From positions 1 to 64,000 of the forward strand of contig JBGRQE010000008.1 in assembly GCA_041725955.1 (NCBI GenBank): a stretch of 64,000 nt of DNA, in the 5' to 3' direction. Shown here one piece after another: positions 28,639 through 36,745 of this stretch. Position numbers and translations under genes: made by a program. Origin of the DNA: JBGRPZ01 sp041725955. GTDB lineage: Bacteria > Bacteroidota > Bacteroidia > Bacteroidales > JBGRPZ01. The notes beneath the pieces are model-generated. The model had not been told where the DNA came from, did no database searches, and saw only the letters and a list, made by a program, of their open reading frames with translations. How positions within the stretch are numbered: position 1 is the stretch's first letter; the number at the start of each line of letters is the position of its first letter.

Positions 28639-28723
28639 GCCCAGGTGGTGGAATTGGTAGACACGTTGGACTTAAAATCCAATGGCCATCGCGGCCGTGC
28701 GGGTTCAAGTCCCGCCCTGGGTA
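28639..28723 (+). tRNA. tRNA-Leu (TAA)
   Basis: 85 nt class II tRNA with a long variable arm. Acceptor GCCCAGG pairs with CCTGGGT, the anticodon loop CTTAAAA gives anticodon TAA, and the T-arm contains GGTTCAAGTCC. Discriminator A; CCA is not encoded. It lies 33 bp after tRNA-Gly and just ahead of a strong terminator. Confidence 0.95.
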
Positions 28724-28724
28724 C

Positions 28725-28754
28725 AAAAGCAGATTTCATTCGAAATCTGCTTTT
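28725..28754 (+). terminator. Intrinsic terminator of the tRNA unit
   Basis: 13-bp stem (AAAAGCAGATTTC / GAAATCTGCTTTT, 28725-28737 and 28742-28754) with a 4-nt loop and a run of ten T residues. Confidence 0.92.
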
Positions 28755-28864
28755 TTTTTATCCCCTATTTAAAATGGATCACCCACTAATGGAATCAAGG
28801 ATCAAGTCGATAACTTGGGATCAATCCGAAAATCTGGTGGATGAATATTTTTTTACGGGATCGT

Positions 28865-29016
28865 CCGTATAATCATACGGCCCTACTATCTAACCCATAA
28901 ATCTATGCGACAATGTTTATTGTCGAGGAATAATAATTGGGTTTGTTTTTTGGCAAATAAATATTTGCCTGTATGATATGAATCGTATTGTCGTAGGGCT
29001 GTATGATTATACAGCC
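28865..29016. repeat. Hairpin-rich structured element (four hairpins closed by an outer inverted repeat)
   Basis: Four perfect short hairpins, each with a 4-nt loop: 28865-28880 (CCGTAT/ATACGG), 28908-28925 (CGACAAT/ATTGTCG), 28952-28969 (GGCAAAT/ATTTGCC) and 28997-29016 (GGCTGTAT/ATACAGCC). Their centres are 44, 44 and 46 bp apart. The ends also pair with each other: 28865-28886 and 28993-29014 form a 22-bp inverted repeat with two mismatches. AACCCA (28892) can pair with TGGGTT (28938) around hairpin 2. It resembles a MITE/REP-type element or a structured RNA; no protein is encoded. Confidence 0.75.
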
Positions 29017-29250
29017 GGTTAATTTTAAATTATCGGCAGATTTCCAAACCCTACGATCTCAAGATAATCCAATATCCCTGCTGGTGAAAATAATTCTAGT
29101 AAAGCTAAACTCATATCGTTTTATAGTGCAAAATTGTAAACTCTAAAAATTAGATCTCACTTTTACTGGTGATTCGGAATCAAGAACAGTAATGATTGCA
29201 ACAGTCTCTAGTAAGCTAGCACTTTAACTCAAGTAAGCTTTCGTTAAATA

Positions 29251-29380
29251 CCTAGGAGGTTTTCATAAAATACCTAGGAGGTTTTTATTAAATACCTAGG
29301 AGGTTTTCATCAAATATCTAGGAGGTTTTCATCGAATATCTAGGAGGTTTTCATCAAATATCTAGGAGGTTTTTATCCAA
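29251..29380. repeat. 22-bp tandem direct repeat array (right array, inverted relative to 1-116)
   Basis: Six units start at 29251, 29273, 29295, 29317, 29339 and 29361, exactly 22 bp apart. Each has C[CT]TAGGAGG followed by TTTTCAT or TTTTTAT and a variable AAATA joint. Read on the minus strand it is the same family as the array at the left window edge, but with more variation between copies. There are no spacers. The AGGAGG hexamer lies on the plus strand here and on the minus strand at 1-116. Confidence 0.93.
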
Positions 29381-29617
29381 ACTAAAGCAATAGCGATTGT
29401 GTTTTGACGTCATATCACAACAATAGATAGTCGAAGAAACCTAAAAAAGCCTTTGGTCTCTAGGTGCATTCATTAGACATATATACCAAAATAGAGGTGC
29501 ATTTAAAAAATGCTTCACCGAATTTCTTATAAAATCAAAATTCCCTTACCTTAGCATCCATTCCAGAATCAACCTCAATCAAAAAGATAATCAATCCATC
29601 GTGTAAAAAGTCAAATT

Positions 29618-30613
29618 ATGAAGCATGTTCAATTAATTGCGAATATTGTTCTTATTGCCATTGGTTTAATATTTGGAGTTGTTTTTTTCCGCCCAGGATT
29701 TTACGACTTAAGTCTTATTATGTTTTCAATTGCTCTTGCAAGTATTTTATACCAACTTTTAGGTGGCATAAAAGAATCAAACTCATTCAATTTAGGAGCT
29801 ATTAAATTTGGAGGATCAGCGGCTATTCTTATTGGATTTATGTATTTCCTTGATCAAGTTATCTATCCAAGCCAAGAAGAACAAAATTCACAAAAACATG
29901 TACAAGAAATTTTCTCTAAAATGAATTGGATACCAATAAATATCAATTCAGGAAAAATTCATGAGTTTCACTTTCCAGATATTCAATTCGCCAAAGTTTT
30001 TCCTAAGAAAGAAGTTCTAACACTCTTAGAAAGAAATAAAATTCCTTTTAATCCCAAAATCATTGAATCACCAAACATAAATCCACAATCAGATCTCACA
30101 TTTAAAAATGCACTTAACGGTAAAGTTTTAAAAGCAGATGAATGGTTCGCGATCCATAAAGAAACAAAAACTCCATTTTGTTTGGAAGCAATATATAATA
30201 AAACAAAAACCATCCCCGATCCAGAAAAGAATAAAATTTATACGAAAAATGGATTTTACAAGGATACCTACATCCCTGTTGAAAAGTTAAGAGAAGACAC
30301 CTTAGTTAGTATAAAACTAACATCAGAAAAACATTATGCTGAACCCTCAGAAACCAACACTCCTTTCCGAATCTCTCATGACATAGTATGTGCACGCTTT
30401 TCTGTGCTATATGACAACAAACCTCTGGTAACAGAAAGAAAGCTAAAAAAAGGCTTCTCTTGTCTAAAAATGATTGATACAATCTCGGCATACCTCCTCA
30501 CATTAGAACAATGTAGAGCCGAGGACTGCACGAATAAAGAAGGAAAAGAAATCAAAGCCTTTTCTAAATGGGTTATTCAGAAAGTATCTTTTGATGGTAA
30601 GCATATAGATTAG
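29618..30613 (+). CDS. Hypothetical membrane-anchored protein
   Basis: A 331-residue protein not recognised as any family. Residues 1-90 contain three hydrophobic segments (LIANIVLIAIGLIFGVVFF, LSLIMFSIALASILYQLL, AAILIGFMYFLDQVIY); the remaining roughly 240 residues are soluble and lysine-rich, with a Cys-containing stretch near the end (LEQCRAEDCTNKEG). ATG start. The next gene, a type IX cargo protein, follows after 28 bp on the same strand, so the two are probably co-transcribed. Confidence 0.7.
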   Translation: MKHVQLIANIVLIAIGLIFGVVFFRPGFYDLSLIMFSIALASILYQLLGGIKESNSFNLGAIKFGGSAAILIGFMYFLDQVIYPSQEEQNSQKHVQEIFSKMNWIPININSGKIHEFHFPDIQFAKVFPKKEVLTLLERNKIPFNPKIIESPNINPQSDLTFKNALNGKVLKADEWFAIHKETKTPFCLEAIYNKTKTIPDPEKNKIYTKNGFYKDTYIPVEKLREDTLVSIKLTSEKHYAEPSETNTPFRISHDIVCARFSVLYDNKPLVTERKLKKGFSCLKMIDTISAYLLTLEQCRAEDCTNKEGKEIKAFSKWVIQKVSFDGKHID

Positions 30614-30641
30614 TTAACCTAAACAATTTATCAAATCGTCT

Positions 30642-32408
30642 ATGAAAAAGTTTTTTTTACTTGTATTGATTTCCTTCATTTCTTTAGAGAATAACATTTT
30701 TTCTCAGAATAAACTACTGGGTCTTGATAGTTTAAGAATTACTAAATTCAAAAACAATGCTTTTGAACCTCATAAAACATGCTCATATAAAAGAGATTAT
30801 AAAGGCAGATTAACAGAAAGTATTGAACAATTTTTTCATCCAGGAGTTGGCTACGAAAGAATGATCCTTCAATATACTTATGATAATGATGATCGAATTA
30901 TTGAGGAAAATAAAATCGTGTATTTCCAATACCCTTACTATTACAATAATGAAAATACAAAATACAAATATTCTGAAAGCGGAGTATTGCTCGAAGAAAT
31001 ACGAATTTTGTCAGGTATCAAAAATGACATCTCCGAAGAAAAAGAAAAGCACACCCATTTGTATAATCAATTTGGTAAGTTATTATTTTACGAATCCAGA
31101 ATTAAAAACATTACCAAAAATAAAGAAGAATATGAATATTTTCAAGATACAATTTTGTTAAGATCATGGCTTTACAACACTGATTTCGAAACAAAAAAAT
31201 TAAAACTGTACCAAAAAACAGAAACCCTTATTGAGAACAATCTTGCTGTAAAAAGAATTTGGAAAAGCAACCCCTACCCAAAAACAGAAGAATTAAAGCT
31301 TTCAAAGGAAAAAGAAATGACTTATAAGAACGATCAATTAAGCTACTGCCTTACCAAAAGTTACGATCCCTCTGACAATTCAAAAATCATACGTAAAACA
31401 GAAACCAATTATGAAAATGGTAATAAAGTAAAAGAGATTTCTTACGAACTAAAAAAAAATATACTTTCTCCGAAACAAAAAACAATTAATACATTTTATA
31501 AAAACAGCTCTTTACTGAAAGAGTGTTCTTTATATTACTATTCAAATAATGAATGGGAAAAATATTTCTACCGTGGAATTGAATACAACAAAAAAGGATA
31601 TGAAACAAAAATAACAGAAACTACTATAGATAATGAAAAATCAACTACCTCAATTTATTGTAACTATTTTGATGAGAAAGACAGGTTAATTCGAAAAGAC
31701 AAAAAGTATTTAAACTCTGATTCATTTTCTTTTTTTAAAGAATGGAAATATACCTCATTTGACTTATTGAAAGAAGTTATAGAAAGATATCCTGGAAAAA
31801 AACAAAAAGAAGATGTATTGTATACTTATGATCCAGAACATCGATTACTAAAATATGAAAAAACAGTTATTGATGATCAAGGCCTCTCTTCAAAAGAAGA
31901 ATTCATCTATACCTTTGACAATGAAGGCAACATAGTGAAAGTATTTAAAGATTATATTGGTTTTAGTAATTTATTGTATGACAATTTTGAGGTTTATCAA
32001 GATATAAAAACCACTGATCTACCAAAAAACACTTTCCCAAAAGTAGGTTTTGCAGACTCAAAAATGTTAGTAAAAGGCTTTATAAAAACTGAACCTTCTT
32101 CCCAAAAAAAGTTAAAATATCAATATTTTTATTCCAGACCTACCTCGGTTTCAGAAATCAGCAACACCTTTAAAGGAAGAATATATCCCAATCCAAGCCA
32201 TGGTGTTTTATATATTGAATTGAAAGAACCTTCATCAAATGCGATTGTTGAAATTTTTGATATGAAAGGACAAAGAATATATTTTCAACACTTCAATTCT
32301 AAAGATGTAATTGATACTTCAAAATTCGAAATAGGTACATATATATGTCTCGTTTATGGTAATGGAAGTACGTATTCCAGGAAAATATTAATATCAGGTT
32401 CAAAATAG
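30642..32408 (+). CDS. Type IX-secreted protein with YD-like repeats
   Basis: A 588-residue secreted protein. After a signal peptide (FLLVLISFISLENNIFSQ), the body has many repeats of the form Y-x-Y-[DN]-x-x-[DG]-[RK]-[IL] (ILQYTYDNDDRIIEENK, YNKKGYETKI, YTYDPEHRLLKYEK, YTFDNEGNIVKVFKD), reminiscent of YD/RHS-type beta strands. The last about 80 residues (IYPNPSHGVLYIEL, VEIFDMKGQRIY, GTYICLVYGNG) form a type A sorting domain for type IX secretion. Function unknown; a surface structural or adhesive role is plausible. Confidence 0.82.
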   Translation: MKKFFLLVLISFISLENNIFSQNKLLGLDSLRITKFKNNAFEPHKTCSYKRDYKGRLTESIEQFFHPGVGYERMILQYTYDNDDRIIEENKIVYFQYPYYYNNENTKYKYSESGVLLEEIRILSGIKNDISEEKEKHTHLYNQFGKLLFYESRIKNITKNKEEYEYFQDTILLRSWLYNTDFETKKLKLYQKTETLIENNLAVKRIWKSNPYPKTEELKLSKEKEMTYKNDQLSYCLTKSYDPSDNSKIIRKTETNYENGNKVKEISYELKKNILSPKQKTINTFYKNSSLLKECSLYYYSNNEWEKYFYRGIEYNKKGYETKITETTIDNEKSTTSIYCNYFDEKDRLIRKDKKYLNSDSFSFFKEWKYTSFDLLKEVIERYPGKKQKEDVLYTYDPEHRLLKYEKTVIDDQGLSSKEEFIYTFDNEGNIVKVFKDYIGFSNLLYDNFEVYQDIKTTDLPKNTFPKVGFADSKMLVKGFIKTEPSSQKKLKYQYFYSRPTSVSEISNTFKGRIYPNPSHGVLYIELKEPSSNAIVEIFDMKGQRIYFQHFNSKDVIDTSKFEIGTYICLVYGNGSTYSRKILISGSK

Positions 32409-32475
32409 AATCTTCAAAAGAACAATTACTGATAAGCAGTAAGTAAATAGATCTTTATATTGATTCAGTGAAAGA

Positions 32476-32507
32476 AAAAGCGAGAGCTAAAAACAACTCT
32501 CGCTTTT
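32476..32507. terminator. Bidirectional intrinsic terminator
   Basis: 11-bp perfect stem (AAAAGCGAGAG / CTCTCGCTTTT, 32476-32486 and 32497-32507) with a 10-nt loop between convergent genes. Confidence 0.88.
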
Positions 32508-32524
32508 CCCATTTCTATGTATTA

Positions 32525-33706
32525 TCATTTCATTTTCACAAACAGCATCTTTCTATTTAATTTAAAGAAAGTAGAAATGGTTCTGTACTGAATAAATACA
32601 AATGGTATTAAGATCAGAAAATAAGCTATAGAGAACTGATCAATAATCTCATTCCTAAGGATTCCAAAATGAATAAAGAACATACCAAAGACAAAGAATG
32701 CCACCCCTGGGCAAATCAATGAAAACGAAGCTGCACTTTGCTTTTTCCCTCCTACAAATTCATCAAAATACTTATTCTGCTTCATCACAAAATATCCTAC
32801 AATACCATTGATAATTTGAAGACCTAGAATAAATGATCCCAACACCAACAATGTTGGATTAGACACCTTATCATTAAAATGATGATCTAACGACATCAAT
32901 AGTCGAATAATGGTTATTCCTGCCAAAGTAAGAAATGGAATAATAATCCATAAACTAGGACTTCCCTCCTGCGAAATTCCTTTTTCAATTATACTTCGGA
33001 ATCCCAATGTAAATTTTACTAAGCTTAATATTCCTGCAAGGCTCAAAAACAGTACAGACATTCCTAATCCTATAGCATTTACTACTAAATGATGACTCAT
33101 AGCAGCAGGGGCTGCAAAACCAACAGCAATCATAGAAAAGGCAAAAATACTCAACAGATTACTTAAGTTATTGGTATTTACAAAATTCTGATCTCCTTCA
33201 ATAATTACACGAATCATATATCTTCCAAAGATCTTCAATGCATAAATTCCCACCAAAGTGAAAAGAGTTAATGAAACAGGAAAAAGATATTCTACATAAT
33301 CCCATAACCCAGGAATAAATACCACGGCCGAAACGATCAGAACATTAATACTCATTGCCAAAGTAAGAGGTACTGCCATCAGACTAATTGCCTGAGGTGA
33401 ATTCAATACGTTTTTATAATTCAAAGTTTGTCGAAACACTTTAAATTCGCTTAAATTCCACGCCAACAATCTTAAATGAGTAACTCCAAACACAATGACT
33501 CCTGCCATTGCAGCATAAATCAAAAACTGAATCCAAATCGGACTCTGGCTAGCAGTAGTCATAATATGATTAAATGTTGCCATAGGAACACCTTTATGAG
33601 GAACCATAAATTGCAGATACATAAAAAAGCTAATGGCTAATCCTCCTGAGCCTAATGCTGAGAGAAAATATAATGGGCTAAAGTTTTCTTTTAAGTTTCT
33701 TTTCAT
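32525..33706 (-). CDS. Ten-helix integral membrane protein, TDT/TsoY-like (tentative)
   Basis: A 393-residue protein with about ten evenly spaced membrane segments and short loops, beginning NFSPLYFLSALGSGGLAISFFMYLQFM. This opening and the helix arrangement recall the tellurite-resistance/dicarboxylate transporter (TDT) clan and the related TsoY proteins; I cannot confirm this without a profile search. Histidine pairs inside or near helices (AAMSHHLVVNA, LDHHFND) may matter. It sits 77 bp downstream of an outer-membrane porin gene on the same strand, suggesting a shared solute route through both membranes. Confidence 0.55.
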   Translation of the reverse strand: MKRNLKENFSPLYFLSALGSGGLAISFFMYLQFMVPHKGVPMATFNHIMTTASQSPIWIQFLIYAAMAGVIVFGVTHLRLLAWNLSEFKVFRQTLNYKNVLNSPQAISLMAVPLTLAMSINVLIVSAVVFIPGLWDYVEYLFPVSLTLFTLVGIYALKIFGRYMIRVIIEGDQNFVNTNNLSNLLSIFAFSMIAVGFAAPAAMSHHLVVNAIGLGMSVLFLSLAGILSLVKFTLGFRSIIEKGISQEGSPSLWIIIPFLTLAGITIIRLLMSLDHHFNDKVSNPTLLVLGSFILGLQIINGIVGYFVMKQNKYFDEFVGGKKQSAASFSLICPGVAFFVFGMFFIHFGILRNEIIDQFSIAYFLILIPFVFIQYRTISTFFKLNRKMLFVKMK

Positions 33707-33737
33707 GATATTTTGCGTTATGTGTTATGCTATTATA

Positions 33738-33774
33738 CTCCACTATATATAAATACACATTACCCATAGTGGAG
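33738..33774 (-). terminator. Hairpin between the porin and the TDT-like gene
   Basis: 9-bp perfect inverted repeat (CTCCACTAT / ATAGTGGAG, 33738-33746 and 33766-33774) with a 19-nt loop. The minus-strand tail is not T-rich, so it may be a processing or attenuation hairpin rather than a full terminator. Confidence 0.4.
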
Positions 33775-33783
33775 CACTTTTAT

Positions 33784-35082
33784 TTAATTCTTTATTAATT
33801 GTGGTTTAAAGTGAATTTGAATATATCCGAAGAAAGGCAGTCCTTCGGTTTGTCCTTGCACACCTTTAAGAACTTCAAGAGTATTTTCGGCCAGCATATA
33901 GCTCATTCCTAAATCGAGTCGTAAGTCTGGGCGGGGCTTGTAAGTAAGTACAAGATCAGTTTCCTGTCCTAAGCTCCGATTCACCTTTTGTATTGTGGGT
34001 ACATTATTTACTTCCTGACCATAAACATATGGCTTATCTAATTGGAAGTAATGAATTGCCAGAAATGCACTTAACTTTGATTTTGGAAATAGATGAGCTG
34101 TTAGATAATAATCGAATATCCCTGCATAAGAGGTTTGCTGAACAGGCTTTGCGAAATAATCCATAAAACCTAAATACTTATGACCCGGACCGAAAACATT
34201 ATCAAAACTATTATCGTTGGTAGCAAATTTACCGTCAGAAATATTTGACCCACTTCTATGATCTAAGTTTAATTTCAACTTCAAACTATTATCCCACTGG
34301 TAGCCTACAGAACCTGCAACAAGATATGCACTCAAATCTTTTCCAAGGGGCGATTTTCCTGTTTGATAATAAAAGGCTCCATTCATCAAAAAGCCATTCA
34401 AATTCAACCATAAATCAGGTCCAAAGGTATTTCGAAGATAAATTGTTGAAGGCGTATCTTTTTTCTGACTACCATCACTTAGATATAACATAGACACCTT
34501 TAGCTTTTTGTCAAAAAAATCTTTATGCCCCCACAAATAGCCAAAGTATTTGGGTTGATTTACTTGATACTGCTTCAAAAAAGGCTCTTTGATATCGGCA
34601 TTTGAGTTATTATTAGCTCCCATAGCAAAATCTACACTCCACCCCTTTTGCCTATATCGTAAAAGAGCAAGATCGAGTGTTTGTCCAAAATCTTGCCATT
34701 CGGCAGTAGTAAATATTCTTTTATCATCATAGGCTACCACCTGACGACCAATTTTAAAATCCCAGTTTGGAGCAAAATCATACTTCATCCAGGCTTCAAA
34801 TAAGTCTAATGTATTGGTATTAGTACGGAATTTTGACTGCCCCCAAACTCGAGCATCCTGAAAGCTAAGTTTAAGAGTAAATTCATCTTTTTTATATTTA
34901 CCAATTAGGCGGGTTCTTTGGTGTACAAGAAAATATCCATTTGTATTTTTTGTAGGAAGTGTTTTGTATCCATTGCGATACTCACCACGAGCACGTAATT
35001 CGGCATCTAAACTGAACTGAGCCTTTATTGAAGAAAGGCCTATTATTGAGAATATAGCGATGAGTAAAATTTGTTTTTTCAT
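33784..35082 (-). CDS. Alginate-export family outer-membrane porin
   Basis: A 432-residue outer-membrane protein. After a signal peptide (LLIAIFSIIGLSSIKAQ), the first strand region FSLDAELRARGEYRNGYK and VHQRTRLIGKYKKDEFTLKLSFQDARVWGQ match the alginate_exp (AlgE-like) beta-barrel family, and the chain ends in FFGYIQIHFKPQLIKN. In Bacteroidota such porins are not tied to alginate, and the solute is unknown. ATG start. It is divergent from a Crp/Fnr regulator whose candidate site lies in the 150-bp gap. Confidence 0.85.
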   Translation of the reverse strand: MKKQILLIAIFSIIGLSSIKAQFSLDAELRARGEYRNGYKTLPTKNTNGYFLVHQRTRLIGKYKKDEFTLKLSFQDARVWGQSKFRTNTNTLDLFEAWMKYDFAPNWDFKIGRQVVAYDDKRIFTTAEWQDFGQTLDLALLRYRQKGWSVDFAMGANNNSNADIKEPFLKQYQVNQPKYFGYLWGHKDFFDKKLKVSMLYLSDGSQKKDTPSTIYLRNTFGPDLWLNLNGFLMNGAFYYQTGKSPLGKDLSAYLVAGSVGYQWDNSLKLKLNLDHRSGSNISDGKFATNDNSFDNVFGPGHKYLGFMDYFAKPVQQTSYAGIFDYYLTAHLFPKSKLSAFLAIHYFQLDKPYVYGQEVNNVPTIQKVNRSLGQETDLVLTYKPRPDLRLDLGMSYMLAENTLEVLKGVQGQTEGLPFFGYIQIHFKPQLIKN

Positions 35083-35197
35083 GGAATAATGTTTTTGAAA
35101 GAATTACTGATTCAAAATTAAGTGAGGTAAGCGCTATTTCAGCGGTCTGAACAATGGCATCTGTCAGTATGTTTTCTGTTAAATGACAACAAAAAAG

Positions 35198-35211
35198 TTG
35201 ATATTTGTCAC
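35198..35211. promoter_or_regulatory. Candidate Crp/Fnr-type operator
   Basis: TTGAT-ATTT-GTCAC matches the classical FNR box TTGAT-N4-ATCAA at 8 of 10 arm positions. It lies in the divergent region, 21 bp before the Crp/Fnr gene start. A second dyad, TGACAA (35184) and TTGTCA (35205), overlaps it. Confidence 0.3.
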
Positions 35212-35232
35212 CTTTAAAAAGACAGACAGTTT

Positions 35233-35928
35233 ATGGAAAAAGAAACTACAGAAAGCTTTTGCTGTGAGCATAGCCCAGAGCATTATCCTGTATTCAAAAC
35301 CCTTAATAAGGATGAGTTTGAGAAACTAGAATCTCATGCCCGAATTATTACGTTTAACAAAGGAGAAAACCTCTTTAAACAAGGAATGCCCGCTTCTGTG
35401 GTTATGTATATACGGTCGGGGATAGTCAAAATTACAAAGGAAGGAACACAAGGAGTTGTTAATCTAAATTTACTCAATTCTTGTAATTTCCTGGCTTTAT
35501 CTGTGTTATCATTAAAAAAAGAATTTCCATATAGTGCCTATGCGTTAACGAAAGTAGAAGTGGTTGCTTACGACATTGCTTTCTTCTCACAAACCATGAT
35601 GCTTAATGCTGCTTTTGCAAGTGGTTTATTTCATGTTATGGCTCAAAATCAGATGATGCTAAGTGAACGCTTCTATAGTTTATGCTCTAAACAAATGCAT
35701 GGCAGAATGGCAGATATATTAATCTGCATTGCTAAGCGCATTTACAAGAAACCCAGTTTTGAGCTTCAGTTATCTCGGCAAGATTTAGGCGATTTAACAG
35801 GAATGGCCAAAGAAAGTGCCATACGTATATTGAAAGATATGGAACGAGACGGACTTATTAGAATAAAGGCAAAAAACATTCAGATTATCGATTTTGAAGG
35901 CTTATCGCAATTGAGCCGGATTGGCTAG
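35233..35928 (+). CDS. Crp/Fnr family transcriptional regulator
   Basis: A 231-residue regulator. The N-terminal half is a cyclic-nucleotide-binding-like beta-barrel (ITFNKGENLFKQGMPASVVMYIRSGIVKI); the C-terminal half is a winged helix with recognition region LSRQDLGDLTGMAKESAIRILKDMERDGLI. Before the barrel there is a Cys pair (SFCCEHSPEH), and further cysteines occur at NSCNF, SLCSK and LICIA, so an iron-sulfur or redox signal is possible though not a canonical FNR pattern. It is divergent from the porin/TDT-like pair, which it probably controls. Confidence 0.88.
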   Translation: MEKETTESFCCEHSPEHYPVFKTLNKDEFEKLESHARIITFNKGENLFKQGMPASVVMYIRSGIVKITKEGTQGVVNLNLLNSCNFLALSVLSLKKEFPYSAYALTKVEVVAYDIAFFSQTMMLNAAFASGLFHVMAQNQMMLSERFYSLCSKQMHGRMADILICIAKRIYKKPSFELQLSRQDLGDLTGMAKESAIRILKDMERDGLIRIKAKNIQIIDFEGLSQLSRIG

Positions 35929-35955
35929 AAATAGCAAAAGAGTAAAATATTTGTT

Positions 35956-36000
35956 TAGTTTTGCGTGCTTGAATCGGTTTTATTCGTGATGAATAAAACC
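35956..36000 (+). promoter_or_regulatory. pssA promoter -7 box and 5' leader hairpin
   Basis: TAGTTTTG (35956-35963) is a perfect -7 box. The predicted leader is almost entirely one hairpin: GGTTTTATTC (35976-35985) and GAATAAAACC (35991-36000), a perfect 10-bp stem with a 5-nt loop, ending 7 nt before the pssA ATG. It could hide or expose the ribosome entry region, or stabilise the mRNA. Confidence 0.5.
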
Positions 36001-36007
36001 ACTAGAT

Positions 36008-36745
36008 ATGGCGAAGAATATGAATAAACTGATAAAACAAATTCCTAACTTAATTACTTCTGGAAACCTATTATGTGGTAGTTTTTCGGTAGTAGCTTCA
36101 TTTAGTGGTCGATTAGACATTGCTGCATTGCTAATTATTCTTGGAGCAGTTTTCGACTTCTTTGATGGAATGGTTGCGCGTTTGCTTAAGGCTAGCGGTC
36201 CTATTGGTCTTCAGCTAGACTCATTGGCCGATATGGTTTCTTTTGGCTTGGCTCCTGCAGTTATTATCTTTGAAATGCTGCAAAACTCTAGTCCTTCAAC
36301 AACTATTCAGATTGCCGGAATTCCATTGATTGCCTATTTCGCCTTTATTCATGTACCCTTTGCGGCATATCGTTTGGCAAAGTTTAATGTCGACACAAGA
36401 CAACATACTTCATTTATAGGGCTTCCTACTCCTGCAAGTGCATTGGTATTATTATCATTCCCATTGATTGTGAAATATGAAGCACTGCGATTTCCTCATT
36501 TAGTACTAACATTTACCAACACCTGGTTTTTGCTTATAACTACCTTTATCTTAAGCTTGCTGATGGTATCTGAACTACCATTGTTTTCTCTGAAATTCAA
36601 AAAGGGTGATAAGGACAATATAGTGAGGATAATATTTTTAATCGTAGCGGTTGTATTGCTAGGCTTCTTCCATTTTTTGGCAATACCTGTAATTATTCTG
36701 ATTTATATTATCGTTAGTCTGTTTAGGTATAAGAAAGAAAAGTAG
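36008..36745 (+). CDS. pssA: CDP-diacylglycerol--serine O-phosphatidyltransferase
   Basis: Makes phosphatidylserine, precursor of phosphatidylethanolamine, at the inner membrane. The 245-residue integral membrane protein has the CDP-alcohol phosphatidyltransferase signature D-x2-DG-x2-AR-x(8-9)-G-x3-D-x3-D in FDFFDGMVAR through LDSLADMVSFG (residues about 47-75), and about seven hydrophobic segments. FIGLPTPASA is typical of the type II PssA. ATG start at 36008; a second ATG four codons on is possible. It is convergent with the glycosyltransferase gene. Confidence 0.93.
   Translation: MAKNMNKLIKQIPNLITSGNLLCGSFSVVASFSGRLDIAALLIILGAVFDFFDGMVARLLKASGPIGLQLDSLADMVSFGLAPAVIIFEMLQNSSPSTTIQIAGIPLIAYFAFIHVPFAAYRLAKFNVDTRQHTSFIGLPTPASALVLLSFPLIVKYEALRFPHLVLTFTNTWFLLITTFILSLLMVSELPLFSLKFKKGDKDNIVRIIFLIVAVVLLGFFHFLAIPVIILIYIIVSLFRYKKEK

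Larger units (their letters stand above)
28755..29617. other. Gene-free 860-bp intergenic stretch
   Basis: No coding region I can support. It holds the hairpin element at 28865-29016, the 22-bp array at 29251-29380, a small dyad around TGACGTCA near 29405, and two copies of AGGTGCATT (near 29461 and 29494). A weak promoter-like TACCTTAG lies some 70 bp before the next gene. An apparent frame across 28564-28872 merely reads through both tRNAs. Confidence 0.8.

Noticed and set aside
28564..28872. Apparent 102-codon reading frame on the plus strand
   Set aside because: It reads straight through tRNA-Gly, tRNA-Leu and their terminator; the RNA genes explain the sequence.
28865..29016. Complete insertion sequence
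   Set aside because: Only about 150 bp, no transposase and no evident target-site duplication. A non-autonomous element remains possible.
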